NCBI GenBank assembly: GCA_947088195.1
Contig: CAMUFS010000067.1
Coordinates: 1-11,215 of the forward strand
Length of the DNA stretch: 11,215 nucleotides
Source: an uncultured Clostridia bacterium
Lineage (GTDB): Bacteria; Bacillota; Clostridia; Lachnospirales; Lachnospiraceae
Reading direction: 5' to 3'
The notes below the pieces were generated by a model. It was given only the letters and a program-made list of their open reading frames with translations, did not search any database and was not told where the DNA came from. This document shows, in pieces, positions 1-6,610 of this stretch. Position 1 is the stretch's first letter. The number at the start of each line of letters is the position of its first letter. The translations under genes were made by a program, and so were the position numbers.

Positions 1-533
1 AGCTCAATCTGCATCTGACGCCTAAGCTGCAGGTCCAAGGCTCCCAGAGGCTCATCTAAAAGAAGAACCTTTGGTCTATTTACAATCGCGCGGGCGATCG
101 CAACCCGCTGTCTCTGCCCACCGGAAAGCTGCATTGGCATACGCTTCTCATAGCCAGATAACTGAACCATAGCAAGAGCTGCCGTCACCCGCTCGCGAAT
201 CTCCGGCCTTGCAATTTTTCTAATTTTCATGCCATACGCCACATTATCGTACACATTCATATGCGGAAACAACGCATAATTCTGAAAAACAGTATTGACA
301 TCCCTCTTCTCCGGCGCAAGCTCCGTCACATCCTCCCCAGCAAGAAACACTCTTCCCGAATCTGGTTGCTCCAGCCCTGAGATAATGCGCAGCGTCGTCG
401 TTTTCCCGCAGCCGGAAGGACCGAGAAATGTAATAAACTCACCTTCCTCAATCTCAAGGCTTATGCCCTTTAACACCCTTGTGTCCTCAAAGCTTTTCTC
501 TATCCCCTGCAATGTAAGAATACTCTGCTTCAT
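1..533 (-). CDS. potA: ABC transporter ATP-binding protein, spermidine/putrescine (PotA) type, partial at window edge
   Basis: This is the ATPase subunit of an ABC importer, most like PotA, which powers polyamine uptake from the cytoplasmic face of the membrane. The window keeps 177 codons of an expected ~350. The C-terminal half, including the H-loop and regulatory domain, lies beyond position 1. Visible motifs are Walker A GPSGCGKT (38-45), the Q-loop Gln in NTVFQNYALFPHM (Q84), the signature LSGGQRQR (136-143), Walker B VLLLDEP (156-162) and the D-loop GALD (164-167). The stretch PEKRDVNTVFQNYALFPHM and LDLQLRRQMQ are typical of PotA rather than of sugar (MalK/UgpC) ATPases, but substrate assignment remains inference. 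I chose the ATG at 531-533 because a GGAG lies six bases upstream. In-frame ATGs at 543-548 extend it by four or five residues but have no clear ribosome binding site. It starts 11 nt after the DUF1653 gene, so the two are probably co-transcribed. Confidence 0.85.
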   Translation of the reverse strand, partial: MKQSILTLQGIEKSFEDTRVLKGISLEIEEGEFITFLGPSGCGKTTTLRIISGLEQPDSGRVFLAGEDVTELAPEKRDVNTVFQNYALFPHMNVYDNVAYGMKIRKIARPEIRERVTAALAMVQLSGYEKRMPMQLSGGQRQRVAIARAIVNRPKVLLLDEPLGALDLQLRRQMQIE

Positions 534-544
534 AATCTGCTCCA

Positions 545-1081
545 TCATCTCAAACGATTGCACTCAAATCTGGCATAAGTCTTTAAACAGCTCTCTATAT
601 CCATAATCTGCTCCTCCAGCGGCTTCTCATTTAGCCCAATATCCAGACAAACTGCCATATCGTGCACCATTTTATCATCAATATGTTTTTTCATTCCTCT
701 TAAAATATTCAATTTCTGTGCATAGGTGTCTGCATCAAGAAATTCCATTAACCATGCCTGCGAATCTCTTTTCTGGTCCTTTCCCTCCTCCGTCTTTGGC
801 GCTTGTTGTGGCATATTGCCGGAATCTATCTTGACGGCATAAGAATCTGCCTGCTTTTCAAGACCGCTGTTTTGCTGTCGTTCAGGATATCCTTCCCGTT
901 TTGCCTCACTCATAAATATAGACAATGGCCTTACATACACGCTAAAATCACCAAACAATGCCTGATAGACCACCATCTCTTCTCCCGTCTCACTATGCTT
1001 CGCAACTGCCACTATCTGATACAATTCTCCCTTACTATGACGATAGCGCTCCCCCGCTGCCGGAATATCCCGCTTATCCAA
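545..1081 (-). CDS. DUF1653 domain-containing protein
   Basis: A 178-residue cytoplasmic protein of unknown function. Residues about 10-58 match DUF1653: GERYRHSKGELYQ, then AKHSETGEEMVVYQALF and VYVRPLSIF. DUF1653 is a small beta-rich domain often found alone in bacteria. Here a polar, probably disordered linker (about 60-108, rich in Q, K and E) joins it to a helical C-terminal segment (about 110-178, from MEFLDADTYAQKLNIL to RFECNRLR) that I recall in other clostridial DUF1653 proteins. There is no signal peptide or membrane segment. The start codon is TTG (1079-1081), chosen because AGGAGG lies eight bases upstream and the DUF1653 domain begins soon after it. It is the first gene after a consensus promoter and sits 11 nt before the PotA-like ATPase gene. 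This suggests shared regulation, but the link to polyamine transport is only positional. Confidence 0.8.
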   Translation of the reverse strand: MDKRDIPAAGERYRHSKGELYQIVAVAKHSETGEEMVVYQALFGDFSVYVRPLSIFMSEAKREGYPERQQNSGLEKQADSYAVKIDSGNMPQQAPKTEEGKDQKRDSQAWLMEFLDADTYAQKLNILRGMKKHIDDKMVHDMAVCLDIGLNEKPLEEQIMDIESCLKTYARFECNRLR

Positions 1082-1089
1082 TTTATATG

Positions 1090-1095
1090 CCTCCT
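1090..1095 (-). promoter_or_regulatory. Ribosome binding site that supports the TTG start of the DUF1653 gene
   Basis: AGGAGG on the minus strand, eight bases before TTG at 1079-1081. It supports an unusual initiation codon where no ATG is available near the domain start. Confidence 0.75.
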
Positions 1096-1134
1096 TTTCC
1101 TTCTACTTTATTAACCTTTCCAGCCGTTTCATAT

Positions 1135-1162
1135 AGTATACTGATATTGAAAAAAATGTCAA
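1135..1162 (-). promoter_or_regulatory. Sigma-A promoter of the DUF1653-potA operon
   Basis: The minus strand shows a perfect -35 TTGACA (1157-1162), a 16-bp spacer beginning with seven T, and a -10 TATACT (1135-1140). TACTAT two bases further on gives an alternative 18-bp spacing. Transcription would start near 1128, giving a leader of about 45 nt with no obvious riboswitch. The promoter sits just downstream of the citrate synthase terminator, which makes this an independent transcription unit. Confidence 0.75.
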
Positions 1163-1190
1163 GTAAATCGTAACCAATCCTGCACATGCC

Positions 1191-1216
1191 AAAAACTGTC
1201 TGGTTTCCCAGACAGT
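1191..1216 (-). terminator. Intrinsic terminator after citrate synthase
   Basis: On the minus strand a perfect 9-bp stem (ACTGTCTGG at 1208-1216 with CCAGACAGT at 1195-1203) closes a GAAA tetraloop and runs into TTTTT (1191-1195). It begins about 20 nt after the citrate synthase stop codon. The U tract is short and interrupted by GG, so termination may be incomplete. Confidence 0.75.
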
Positions 1217-1236
1217 CTCCTCCATTTGTATCTTCT

Positions 1237-2598
1237 TTATCTTCGATCTGCTATCACAGTATATGGAACTCGCTCTTGTACATTTCGATAAGCAGGACGA
1301 ATAATCTTTCCTGCATTGATCAATTCCTCCACTCTATGTGCTCCCCACCCTGCAATTCTCGCAATGGCAAAGATTGGAGTGTATAATTCCAAAGGAAGAT
1401 CCAGCATACTATATACAAAGCCACTATAAAAGTCAATATTGGCACTTACTCCTTTATAAATCTTCCGCTCCTCTGCAATAATCTCAGGTGCAAGGCGTTC
1501 TATTAATGAATATAGCCGAAATTCATCCTCTTTTCCCTTCTCAGTGGAAAGCTTCTCAACAAAGCGCTTGAAGATATTGGCTCTTGGATCCGAAAGAGAA
1601 TACACCGCGTGTCCCATTCCATAGATAAGCCCAGCTTTGTCAAACGCTTCTTTATGCAACAATGCCTTTAAATAAGCGCGGATCTCATCTTCATCGCTCC
1701 AATCCTTTACCTGAGCCTTGAGATCTTCAATCATGCGAACCACCTTAATATTAGCTCCACCATGCTTTGGTCCCTTTAAAGAACCCAAAGAAGCCGCGAT
1801 TGCAGAATAGGTGTCAGTACCAGAAGAGGATACCACATGTGTGGTAAACGTGGAGTTATTTCCTCCGCCGTGCTCTGCGTGAAGCACCAGCGCAACATCA
1901 AGAATCCCCGCCTCTAGCTCTGTATAACTGCTGTCAGGGCGCAGCAGACGCAAAATATTCTCCGCCGTGGATAATTCTGGGTCCGGCGTATGTATATATA
2001 AGCTCTGTCCATCATGATAATGGCGATATGCTTGATAACCATATACAGATAACAATGGGAACAATGCCGTAAGCTGTAGACACTGACGAATGACATTTGG
2101 AATAGATACATCATCTGCGGCATCATCATAAGAATAGAGGGTTAGTACACTTCTCGCCAGAGTGTTCATCATATCGGCACTCGGCGCCTTCATAATTATA
2201 TCTCTTACAAAGCTTGTAGGAAGTGAGCGGTACTCACCAAGAAGCTTCTGAAAATTCTTAAGCACTTCATTGGTTGGAAGCTCGCCGAACATCAGTAGAT
2301 ACGCTGCTTCCTCGAATCCAAACCTCTTCTCTCTAATAAATCCTCCCACCAAGTCTTCAATATCCACACCCCGATAAAAAAGCTTGCCTTCGCAAGGAAT
2401 CATCTCCTCGTCTTCCATGACAAAGGACTGGATTTCTGAGATTTCTGTCAGACCGGCAAGCACGCCGCGCCCGCTGATGTCTCTTAGTCCCCGTTTTACA
2501 TCATACTTTCCATACAAGGAAGGGTCTATCTGACTGTTCCTCATGCAGATTTCTGACAACTCCAAAATTTCCGGTGTTACTATAGAAAATGGATTCAT
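1237..2598 (-). CDS. gltA: Citrate synthase (clostridial citrate/2-methylcitrate synthase type)
   Basis: Condenses acetyl-CoA with oxaloacetate to citrate in the cytoplasm, the entry step to the oxidative branch leading to 2-oxoglutarate and glutamate. The 453-residue length is normal for the family. The family motifs are present: FYRGVDIEDLV (74-84), LHAEHGGGNNST (239-250, with His240 and His243), GPKHGGAN with His279 (276-283), GMGHAVY (327-333) followed by DPRA (337-340), and SANIDFYSG with the catalytic Asp389. The HAEHGGGNNST form is usual in clostridial enzymes and replaces the E. coli HADHEQNAST. Sequence alone cannot exclude 2-methylcitrate synthase activity with propionyl-CoA, but no other methylcitrate-cycle gene is present. 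The start ATG follows an AGGAG by ten bases. The gene lies 97 nt after accDA with its own promoter and terminator, so it is probably transcribed separately, although read-through from the fatty acid operon is possible because no terminator is seen after accDA. Confidence 0.92.
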   Translation of the reverse strand: MNPFSIVTPEILELSEICMRNSQIDPSLYGKYDVKRGLRDISGRGVLAGLTEISEIQSFVMEDEEMIPCEGKLFYRGVDIEDLVGGFIREKRFGFEEAAYLLMFGELPTNEVLKNFQKLLGEYRSLPTSFVRDIIMKAPSADMMNTLARSVLTLYSYDDAADDVSIPNVIRQCLQLTALFPLLSVYGYQAYRHYHDGQSLYIHTPDPELSTAENILRLLRPDSSYTELEAGILDVALVLHAEHGGGNNSTFTTHVVSSSGTDTYSAIAASLGSLKGPKHGGANIKVVRMIEDLKAQVKDWSDEDEIRAYLKALLHKEAFDKAGLIYGMGHAVYSLSDPRANIFKRFVEKLSTEKGKEDEFRLYSLIERLAPEIIAEERKIYKGVSANIDFYSGFVYSMLDLPLELYTPIFAIARIAGWGAHRVEELINAGKIIRPAYRNVQERVPYTVIADRR

Positions 2599-2640
2599 TC
2601 TGCTTCATCTCCTCTCTAAATGGCAAAACGCCTTTCCATA

Positions 2641-2669
2641 AGTATATCATGTTACTAAGAGTGAAGCAA
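2641..2669 (-). promoter_or_regulatory. Extended -10 promoter of citrate synthase
   Basis: In the 97-nt gap after accDA, the minus strand has TGATATACT: a -10 TATACT (2641-2646) preceded by the TGn extended element (2647-2649). A weak -35 TTGCTT (2664-2669) stands 17 bp upstream. Start of transcription would be near 2634, giving a leader of about 35 nt. The extended -10 may compensate for the poor -35. Confidence 0.6.
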
Positions 2670-2695
2670 ATAAATTTTCTATTAACAAAATACAC

Positions 2696-4408
2696 CTACA
2701 TTCTGCGAAATCTTTGATAGCGCATTTCTGCAAGCTTCTGTGATTCTATCTTGTTGTATTTTTCTATAAAATCGCAGATCTCTCGTTTTAGATAACCAGC
2801 AATCTCCATAAGAGAATGATCTTCTGGTATTATTTTTTCAATTATACCAAGCTGTCTTAGATCCTTTGCTGTTATTTTCATCACCTGTGCCGCTTCTTTT
2901 GCCCGGCTGCTGTCCTTCCACAGAATAGAAGCAAAGCCCTCCGGGGACAAAATAGAGTAAGTCGCATTTTCAAGCATCCACACCTCGTTCGCAACAGCAA
3001 GCGCAAGTGCTCCGCCACTTCCTCCCTCTCCTATCAAAATAGTCAGTACAGGAACCTTGAGGGAGGACATCTCATATAGATTCCTTGCGATCGCCTCTCC
3101 CTGTCCGTGCTCCTCTGCCTGTATTCCACAAAATGCACCGGGTGTATCTACAAAGCATATCACCGTGCGGTGAAATTTCTCCGCCTGCTTCATCAGGCGC
3201 AGCGCCTTTCTGTATCCTTCTGGGTTAGGCATAGAAAAATTTCTCTCTATATTTTCCTTTGTGCTCCTCCCTTTTTGCTGGGCAATCACCGTCACTGGAA
3301 CGCCGTTAAAGCTAGCAATACCACCAATCACTGCCTTGTCATCGCCGGCCATCCTATCTCCATGAAGCTCAAGAAAATCCTGAAATATCAGGCTTATATA
3401 ATCCAGTGCTGTCGGTCTTCCCTGCATACGTGAGCGTTTTACCTTCTCCCATGCATCTGCGTTATAAAGCTTTCTTTTTTCCCTTAAGCTTTCCTTTTTC
3501 TTGTACTTTCCAAAATGGGACGAAGCTCTTTCCCGTTTGGCAATGTACTGCTTAGTATTATGATAAAAAAGAAGTTGATAGAGCTTTTCTTTCATATCTC
3601 TTCTCTCTACTACCATATCAAGAAAACCATGTTCTAAGAGAAATTCTGTCCGTTGAAAACCATCTGGAAGCGTCTGTCCGATTGTCTGTTTGATCACCCT
3701 TGGTCCTGCAAAGCCTGCCAAAGCTCTTGGCTCCCCAAGAATTATATCACCCAGCATCGCAAAACTTGCCATCACGCCTCCCATCGTTGGATCGGTGAGC
3801 ACCACCATACTAAGCAGCCCAAGATCACTGTGTTTTTTAAGTGCAGCAGAGGTTTTCGCCATCTGCATCAAGGCTACAATCCCCTCCTGCATTCTCGCTC
3901 CCCCGCTACATGCAAATATAACAACCGGAAGCTGTTCCTTTATGGCTCGCTCCACAGCACGAGTAATTTTCTCTCCCATTGTATATCCCATGCTTGCCAT
4001 CATAAAATTGGCATCACACACGACAAGCACACAAGGTTCCCGATAGATCGCTGCTCTTCCCACAACAACAGCCTCCGATAACCCTGTGCTTTTTCTTAAC
4101 TCTGCGCGCTTTTTTTCATAGCCTCTAAATCCAAGTGGATTTTTATCAGAAAGCTCTTTCTCCCACTCCTCAAAGCTGCCTCCATCCGCTATCATGGCAA
4201 TTCGATCATAAGCGCCCATCCGCCCATAATAACCACATTTCTGGCAGATATTATATGACTGCTTTCTGTCCTCCTTGTAGAGAATCTGCCCACAGCGTGG
4301 ACATTTGCTCCACATTCCCTCCGGCACCTCTGGTAAGATATGATATTCCTTTGCCTTTTGCTTTTTTATTCCAATAGGAATGGCAATGGTTTTCCTAAAT
4401 TTCAGCAT
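2696..4408 (-). CDS. accDA: Acetyl-CoA carboxylase carboxyltransferase, fused beta (AccD) and alpha (AccA) subunits
   Basis: Transfers the carboxyl group from carboxybiotin on AccB to acetyl-CoA, giving malonyl-CoA. The 570-residue protein carries both subunits that are separate in E. coli. The AccD half (about 1-285) has the zinc ribbon C36-x2-C39-x15-C55-x2-C58 and the carboxyltransferase motif CSGGARMQEG (167-176). The AccA half (about 325-570) has LDYISLIFQDFLELHGDR (335-352), QQKGRSTKENIERNF (377-391), DTPGAF (421-426) and GEGGSGGALALA (460-471), and ends in RYQRF like E. coli AccA. A basic linker (about 286-325) joins them, and the first ~50 helical residues of a free-standing AccA seem reduced. 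No stop codon or frame change interrupts the reading frame. The ATG lies seven bases inside the end of accC (ATGCTGA overlap), suggesting translational coupling. It is the last gene of the fatty acid operon. Confidence 0.95.
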   Translation of the reverse strand: MLKFRKTIAIPIGIKKQKAKEYHILPEVPEGMWSKCPRCGQILYKEDRKQSYNICQKCGYYGRMGAYDRIAMIADGGSFEEWEKELSDKNPLGFRGYEKKRAELRKSTGLSEAVVVGRAAIYREPCVLVVCDANFMMASMGYTMGEKITRAVERAIKEQLPVVIFACSGGARMQEGIVALMQMAKTSAALKKHSDLGLLSMVVLTDPTMGGVMASFAMLGDIILGEPRALAGFAGPRVIKQTIGQTLPDGFQRTEFLLEHGFLDMVVERRDMKEKLYQLLFYHNTKQYIAKRERASSHFGKYKKKESLREKRKLYNADAWEKVKRSRMQGRPTALDYISLIFQDFLELHGDRMAGDDKAVIGGIASFNGVPVTVIAQQKGRSTKENIERNFSMPNPEGYRKALRLMKQAEKFHRTVICFVDTPGAFCGIQAEEHGQGEAIARNLYEMSSLKVPVLTILIGEGGSGGALALAVANEVWMLENATYSILSPEGFASILWKDSSRAKEAAQVMKITAKDLRQLGIIEKIIPEDHSLMEIAGYLKREICDFIEKYNKIESQKLAEMRYQRFRRM

Positions 4409-5730
4409 TGGGCTGTTCCTTCTCTTTCCATAATAAAATAAGTATCTACCTGCCCTGAAAGAAATCTTTCATCCATCAAGATCTGATACTGCTCCTCCAA
4501 GTTGGTATTGATTCCTTCTATAATTAGTTCTCCCAGTGCACTGCACATTTTCTGTATTGCTTCCTCCCTGTCACATCCATGCACAATCACCTTTGCAATC
4601 ATAGAATCATAATAGGGAGAGATCACACACCCCTGATACAAAGCGGTGTCCACGCGAATCTGATGTCCACTTGGCAGATGAATCTGTGTTACGGTTCCCG
4701 GACATGTCGCATTGATCCTACATTCTATCGCATGTCCCTTAACCAAAATATCTTCTTGCCCGACAGAAAGCTTTTCCCCGGCAGCAACGCGCACCTGCGC
4801 TTTAATTAAATCCACTCCTGTCACCATCTCTGTCACAGGATGCTCCACCTGGATTCTAGTATTCATCTCCATAAAATAAAAGCTTCCATCCTCACAGTAC
4901 AAAAACTCCATTGTTCCTGCATTTTCATACCCCACTGCCTTCGCTGCACGCACCGCAGCCTCTCCTAATTCCCTGCGAAGCTCCTTGGAAAGTGCTGGGC
5001 ATGGGGCTTCCTCCAAAAGCTTCTGATGATGGCGCTGCACCGAGCAGTCACGCTCGCCAAGCTGCACGACATTTCCCCATTTATCTGCAAGAAGCTGCAC
5101 TTCAATATGTCTTGCACGCCTTATATAGCGCTCCAAATACATGGAAGCATCCTTAAAGCTCTTCTCCGCCTCACGCTGTGCTGTCAAAAAATTCTGCTCA
5201 AATTCCTCCGCATTTTCAACAATGCGCATCCCCTTACCACCGCCTCCAAATGCTGCTTTGATCATAAGTGGATACCCCAGTTTATCTGCAAGCACCTTTG
5301 CAGCCTTCACATCCTGAAGCGGCTTTTTCGTTCCCGGAATAATTGGCACGCCTGATATCTCCATTGTCTTTCTCGCCTCTGCCTTATTTCCACACAGACG
5401 AATTGCCTCCGAACTAGGACCAATAAATGTAATATGGCACTGCTCACACATTTTTGCAAATTTCGCATTCTCTGACAAAAAGCCATAACCCGGATGAATC
5501 GCTTCCGCGCCAGAAGCAATCGTCGCGCTAATAATCTGCTCCATATTCAGATAACTGTCCGCACTTGCCGCAGGACCAATGCAAATGCTCTCATCCGCTA
5601 GCTGCGCCCAAAGCCCCTCTCTGTCAGCCTCCGAGTAAACTGCTACCGTCTTAATTCCCATCTCCCGCAATGCACGAATAATGCGCACCGCGATCTCTCC
5701 CCGGTTAGCAACCAAAACCTTCTGAAACAT
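4402..5730 (-). CDS. accC: Acetyl-CoA carboxylase, biotin carboxylase subunit
   Basis: Uses ATP and bicarbonate to carboxylate the biotin on AccB. It has 442 residues, slightly short for the family (~449). The N-terminal domain starts MFQKVLVANRGEIAVRI. The ATP-grasp region shows Lys116 (GNKAEAR), Lys158 (PLMIKAAFGGGGKGMRI, 154-170), and the signature FMEMNTRIQVEHPVTEMVTG with Glu288, Asn290, Arg292 and Glu296. Arg338 (ECRIN), which faces the substrate, is kept. Directly after it the usual EDP...F.PSPG loop is missing: the sequence runs INATCPGTV where E. coli has INAEDPNTFLPSPGKI, about seven residues fewer, in frame. I placed the start at 5730 because GAGG lies seven bases upstream and the conserved N-terminus begins there. 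An upstream in-frame ATG at 5796 would lie inside fabZ and add 22 unrelated residues. The gene begins 13 nt after fabZ and overlaps accDA by 7 nt. Confidence 0.94.
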   Translation of the reverse strand: MFQKVLVANRGEIAVRIIRALREMGIKTVAVYSEADREGLWAQLADESICIGPAASADSYLNMEQIISATIASGAEAIHPGYGFLSENAKFAKMCEQCHITFIGPSSEAIRLCGNKAEARKTMEISGVPIIPGTKKPLQDVKAAKVLADKLGYPLMIKAAFGGGGKGMRIVENAEEFEQNFLTAQREAEKSFKDASMYLERYIRRARHIEVQLLADKWGNVVQLGERDCSVQRHHQKLLEEAPCPALSKELRRELGEAAVRAAKAVGYENAGTMEFLYCEDGSFYFMEMNTRIQVEHPVTEMVTGVDLIKAQVRVAAGEKLSVGQEDILVKGHAIECRINATCPGTVTQIHLPSGHQIRVDTALYQGCVISPYYDSMIAKVIVHGCDREEAIQKMCSALGELIIEGINTNLEEQYQILMDERFLSGQVDTYFIMEREGTAQC

Positions 5731-5743
5731 TCTGCTACCTCTA

Positions 5744-6166
5744 CTATTCAACAGCAAAGACAAGCTCTGCCTCCGCCGCGATCTCTCCATCCACACTCGC
5801 CACAGCTTTTCCTATGCCAACAGGACCTTTTTGCTTAATCAATTCCACTTCCAGCCGCAGCAAATCCCCCGGCACAACCCTTCTCCTAAATTTTGCCGAA
5901 CGAATTCCCCCAAAATACGCCGTTTTCCCTTTATTTTCCTCCATGGAAAGAATAGCTGCTGCTCCTGTCTGCGCCAGCGCTTCTATCACCAGCACTCCCG
6001 GCATAACAGGCTCCTTTGGAAAATGTCCTCGAAAAAAATACTCATCATAACTAACTGCCTTGCAGCCCACCGCACGCACTCCCGGCAAAAGCTCCTCCAG
6101 TCTGTCAATTAAAAGAAATGGATGCCTGTGCGGAATAATCTTCTCTATCTCCTCAATTCCTAACAT
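5744..6166 (-). CDS. fabZ: 3-hydroxyacyl-ACP dehydratase FabZ
   Basis: Dehydrates 3-hydroxyacyl-ACP to trans-2-enoyl-ACP in the elongation cycle, using a hot-dog fold dimer. From the chosen start it is 140 residues, a normal length. Near the N-terminus is IIPHRHPFLLIDR, a FabZ hallmark. The catalytic motif FRGHFPKEPVMPGV contains His48, and Glu62 follows in VIEALAQTGA. The C-terminal strands include GIRSAKFRRRVVPGDLL. Two ATGs compete. The one at 6170-6172 abuts AGGAGG with no spacer, while the one at 6164-6166 has a six-base spacer, so the latter is taken. FabA-like isomerase activity cannot be excluded by sequence, but no fabA/fabB pair or fabM is in the window. It lies between accB (14-nt gap) and accC (13-nt gap). 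Confidence 0.95.
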   Translation of the reverse strand: MLGIEEIEKIIPHRHPFLLIDRLEELLPGVRAVGCKAVSYDEYFFRGHFPKEPVMPGVLVIEALAQTGAAAILSMEENKGKTAYFGGIRSAKFRRRVVPGDLLRLEVELIKQKGPVGIGKAVASVDGEIAAEAELVFAVE

Positions 6167-6172
6167 TGTCAT

Positions 6173-6178
6173 CCTCCT
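6173..6178 (-). promoter_or_regulatory. Ribosome binding site deciding the fabZ start
   Basis: AGGAGG on the minus strand touches the ATG at 6170-6172 directly and is six bases from the ATG at 6164-6166. Only the second spacing suits initiation, so FabZ should begin MLGIEEIEK. Confidence 0.8.
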
Positions 6179-6180
6179 TT

Positions 6181-6597
6181 TTATATTATAGAAAATAAAG
6201 GCTGACCATACTCCACAAGCTGGCCATTTTCCACCAAAATGGCCTCTACCACGCCATCTCTTTCCGCCTCAATCTCATTCATCAGCTTCATCGCCTCAAC
6301 GATCCCTAATACCTGTCCTTTTTTCACAGAATCCCCCGCCTTGACATATGGCTCCATCTCTGGGGAAGACGCCGCATAAAAGGTCCCAACTAATGGGGAC
6401 TTTACGATTTCTCCCTGATGCTCTTTCTCTGGCTCATTCTCTTTGTTACAATATGAGGAAATTTCTTCTGGCTCAATTTTTGTATGCTCCGGCGTCTTTT
6501 CTAATCTAAGCTTGATATTCCCTTCCTCCAGAAAAAATCCTGTTAAATTTGAATCGGACACTGCCTGAATAATTGTCATAATCTGATTTAAATCCAT
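6181..6597 (-). CDS. accB: Acetyl-CoA carboxylase biotin carboxyl carrier protein
   Basis: Carries the biotin that shuttles carboxylate from AccC to the carboxyltransferase. It has 138 residues, a little shorter than E. coli AccB (156). The N-terminal segment (1-35, MDLNQIMTIIQAVSDSNLTGF) is the conserved assembly region. A charged, flexible linker follows (about 36-63, rich in E and K). The biotinyl domain (about 64-138) contains VKSPLVGTFY, the protruding thumb region YAASSPEMEPYVKAG typical of acetyl-CoA carboxylases, and EAMKLMNEI, where Lys104 is the predicted biotinylation site. Modification requires a biotin ligase (BirA) encoded elsewhere. GGGAG lies seven bases before the ATG. It is 13 nt after fabF and 14 nt before fabZ. 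The separation of accB from accC by fabZ is a known arrangement in Firmicute fab clusters. Confidence 0.95.
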   Translation of the reverse strand: MDLNQIMTIIQAVSDSNLTGFFLEEGNIKLRLEKTPEHTKIEPEEISSYCNKENEPEKEHQGEIVKSPLVGTFYAASSPEMEPYVKAGDSVKKGQVLGIVEAMKLMNEIEAERDGVVEAILVENGQLVEYGQPLFSII

Positions 6598-6610
6598 ATC
6601 TTTTCTCCCA

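Noticed and set aside
1186..1386. Small plus-strand frame covering the citrate synthase terminator
   Set aside because: It runs across the terminator hairpin and antisense to the end of citrate synthase, with no ribosome binding site or recognisable product.
3653..4081. Long plus-strand frames opposite accDA, accC, fabF and fabD
   Set aside because: They are antisense shadows of highly conserved genes, are rich in Ser, His, Cys and Pro, lack ribosome binding sites, and match no family I know.
5731..5796. Longer N-terminus for AccC starting at 5796
   Set aside because: The extra 22 residues lie inside fabZ in another frame and precede the conserved MFQKVLVANRGEIA start, which has its own ribosome binding site.
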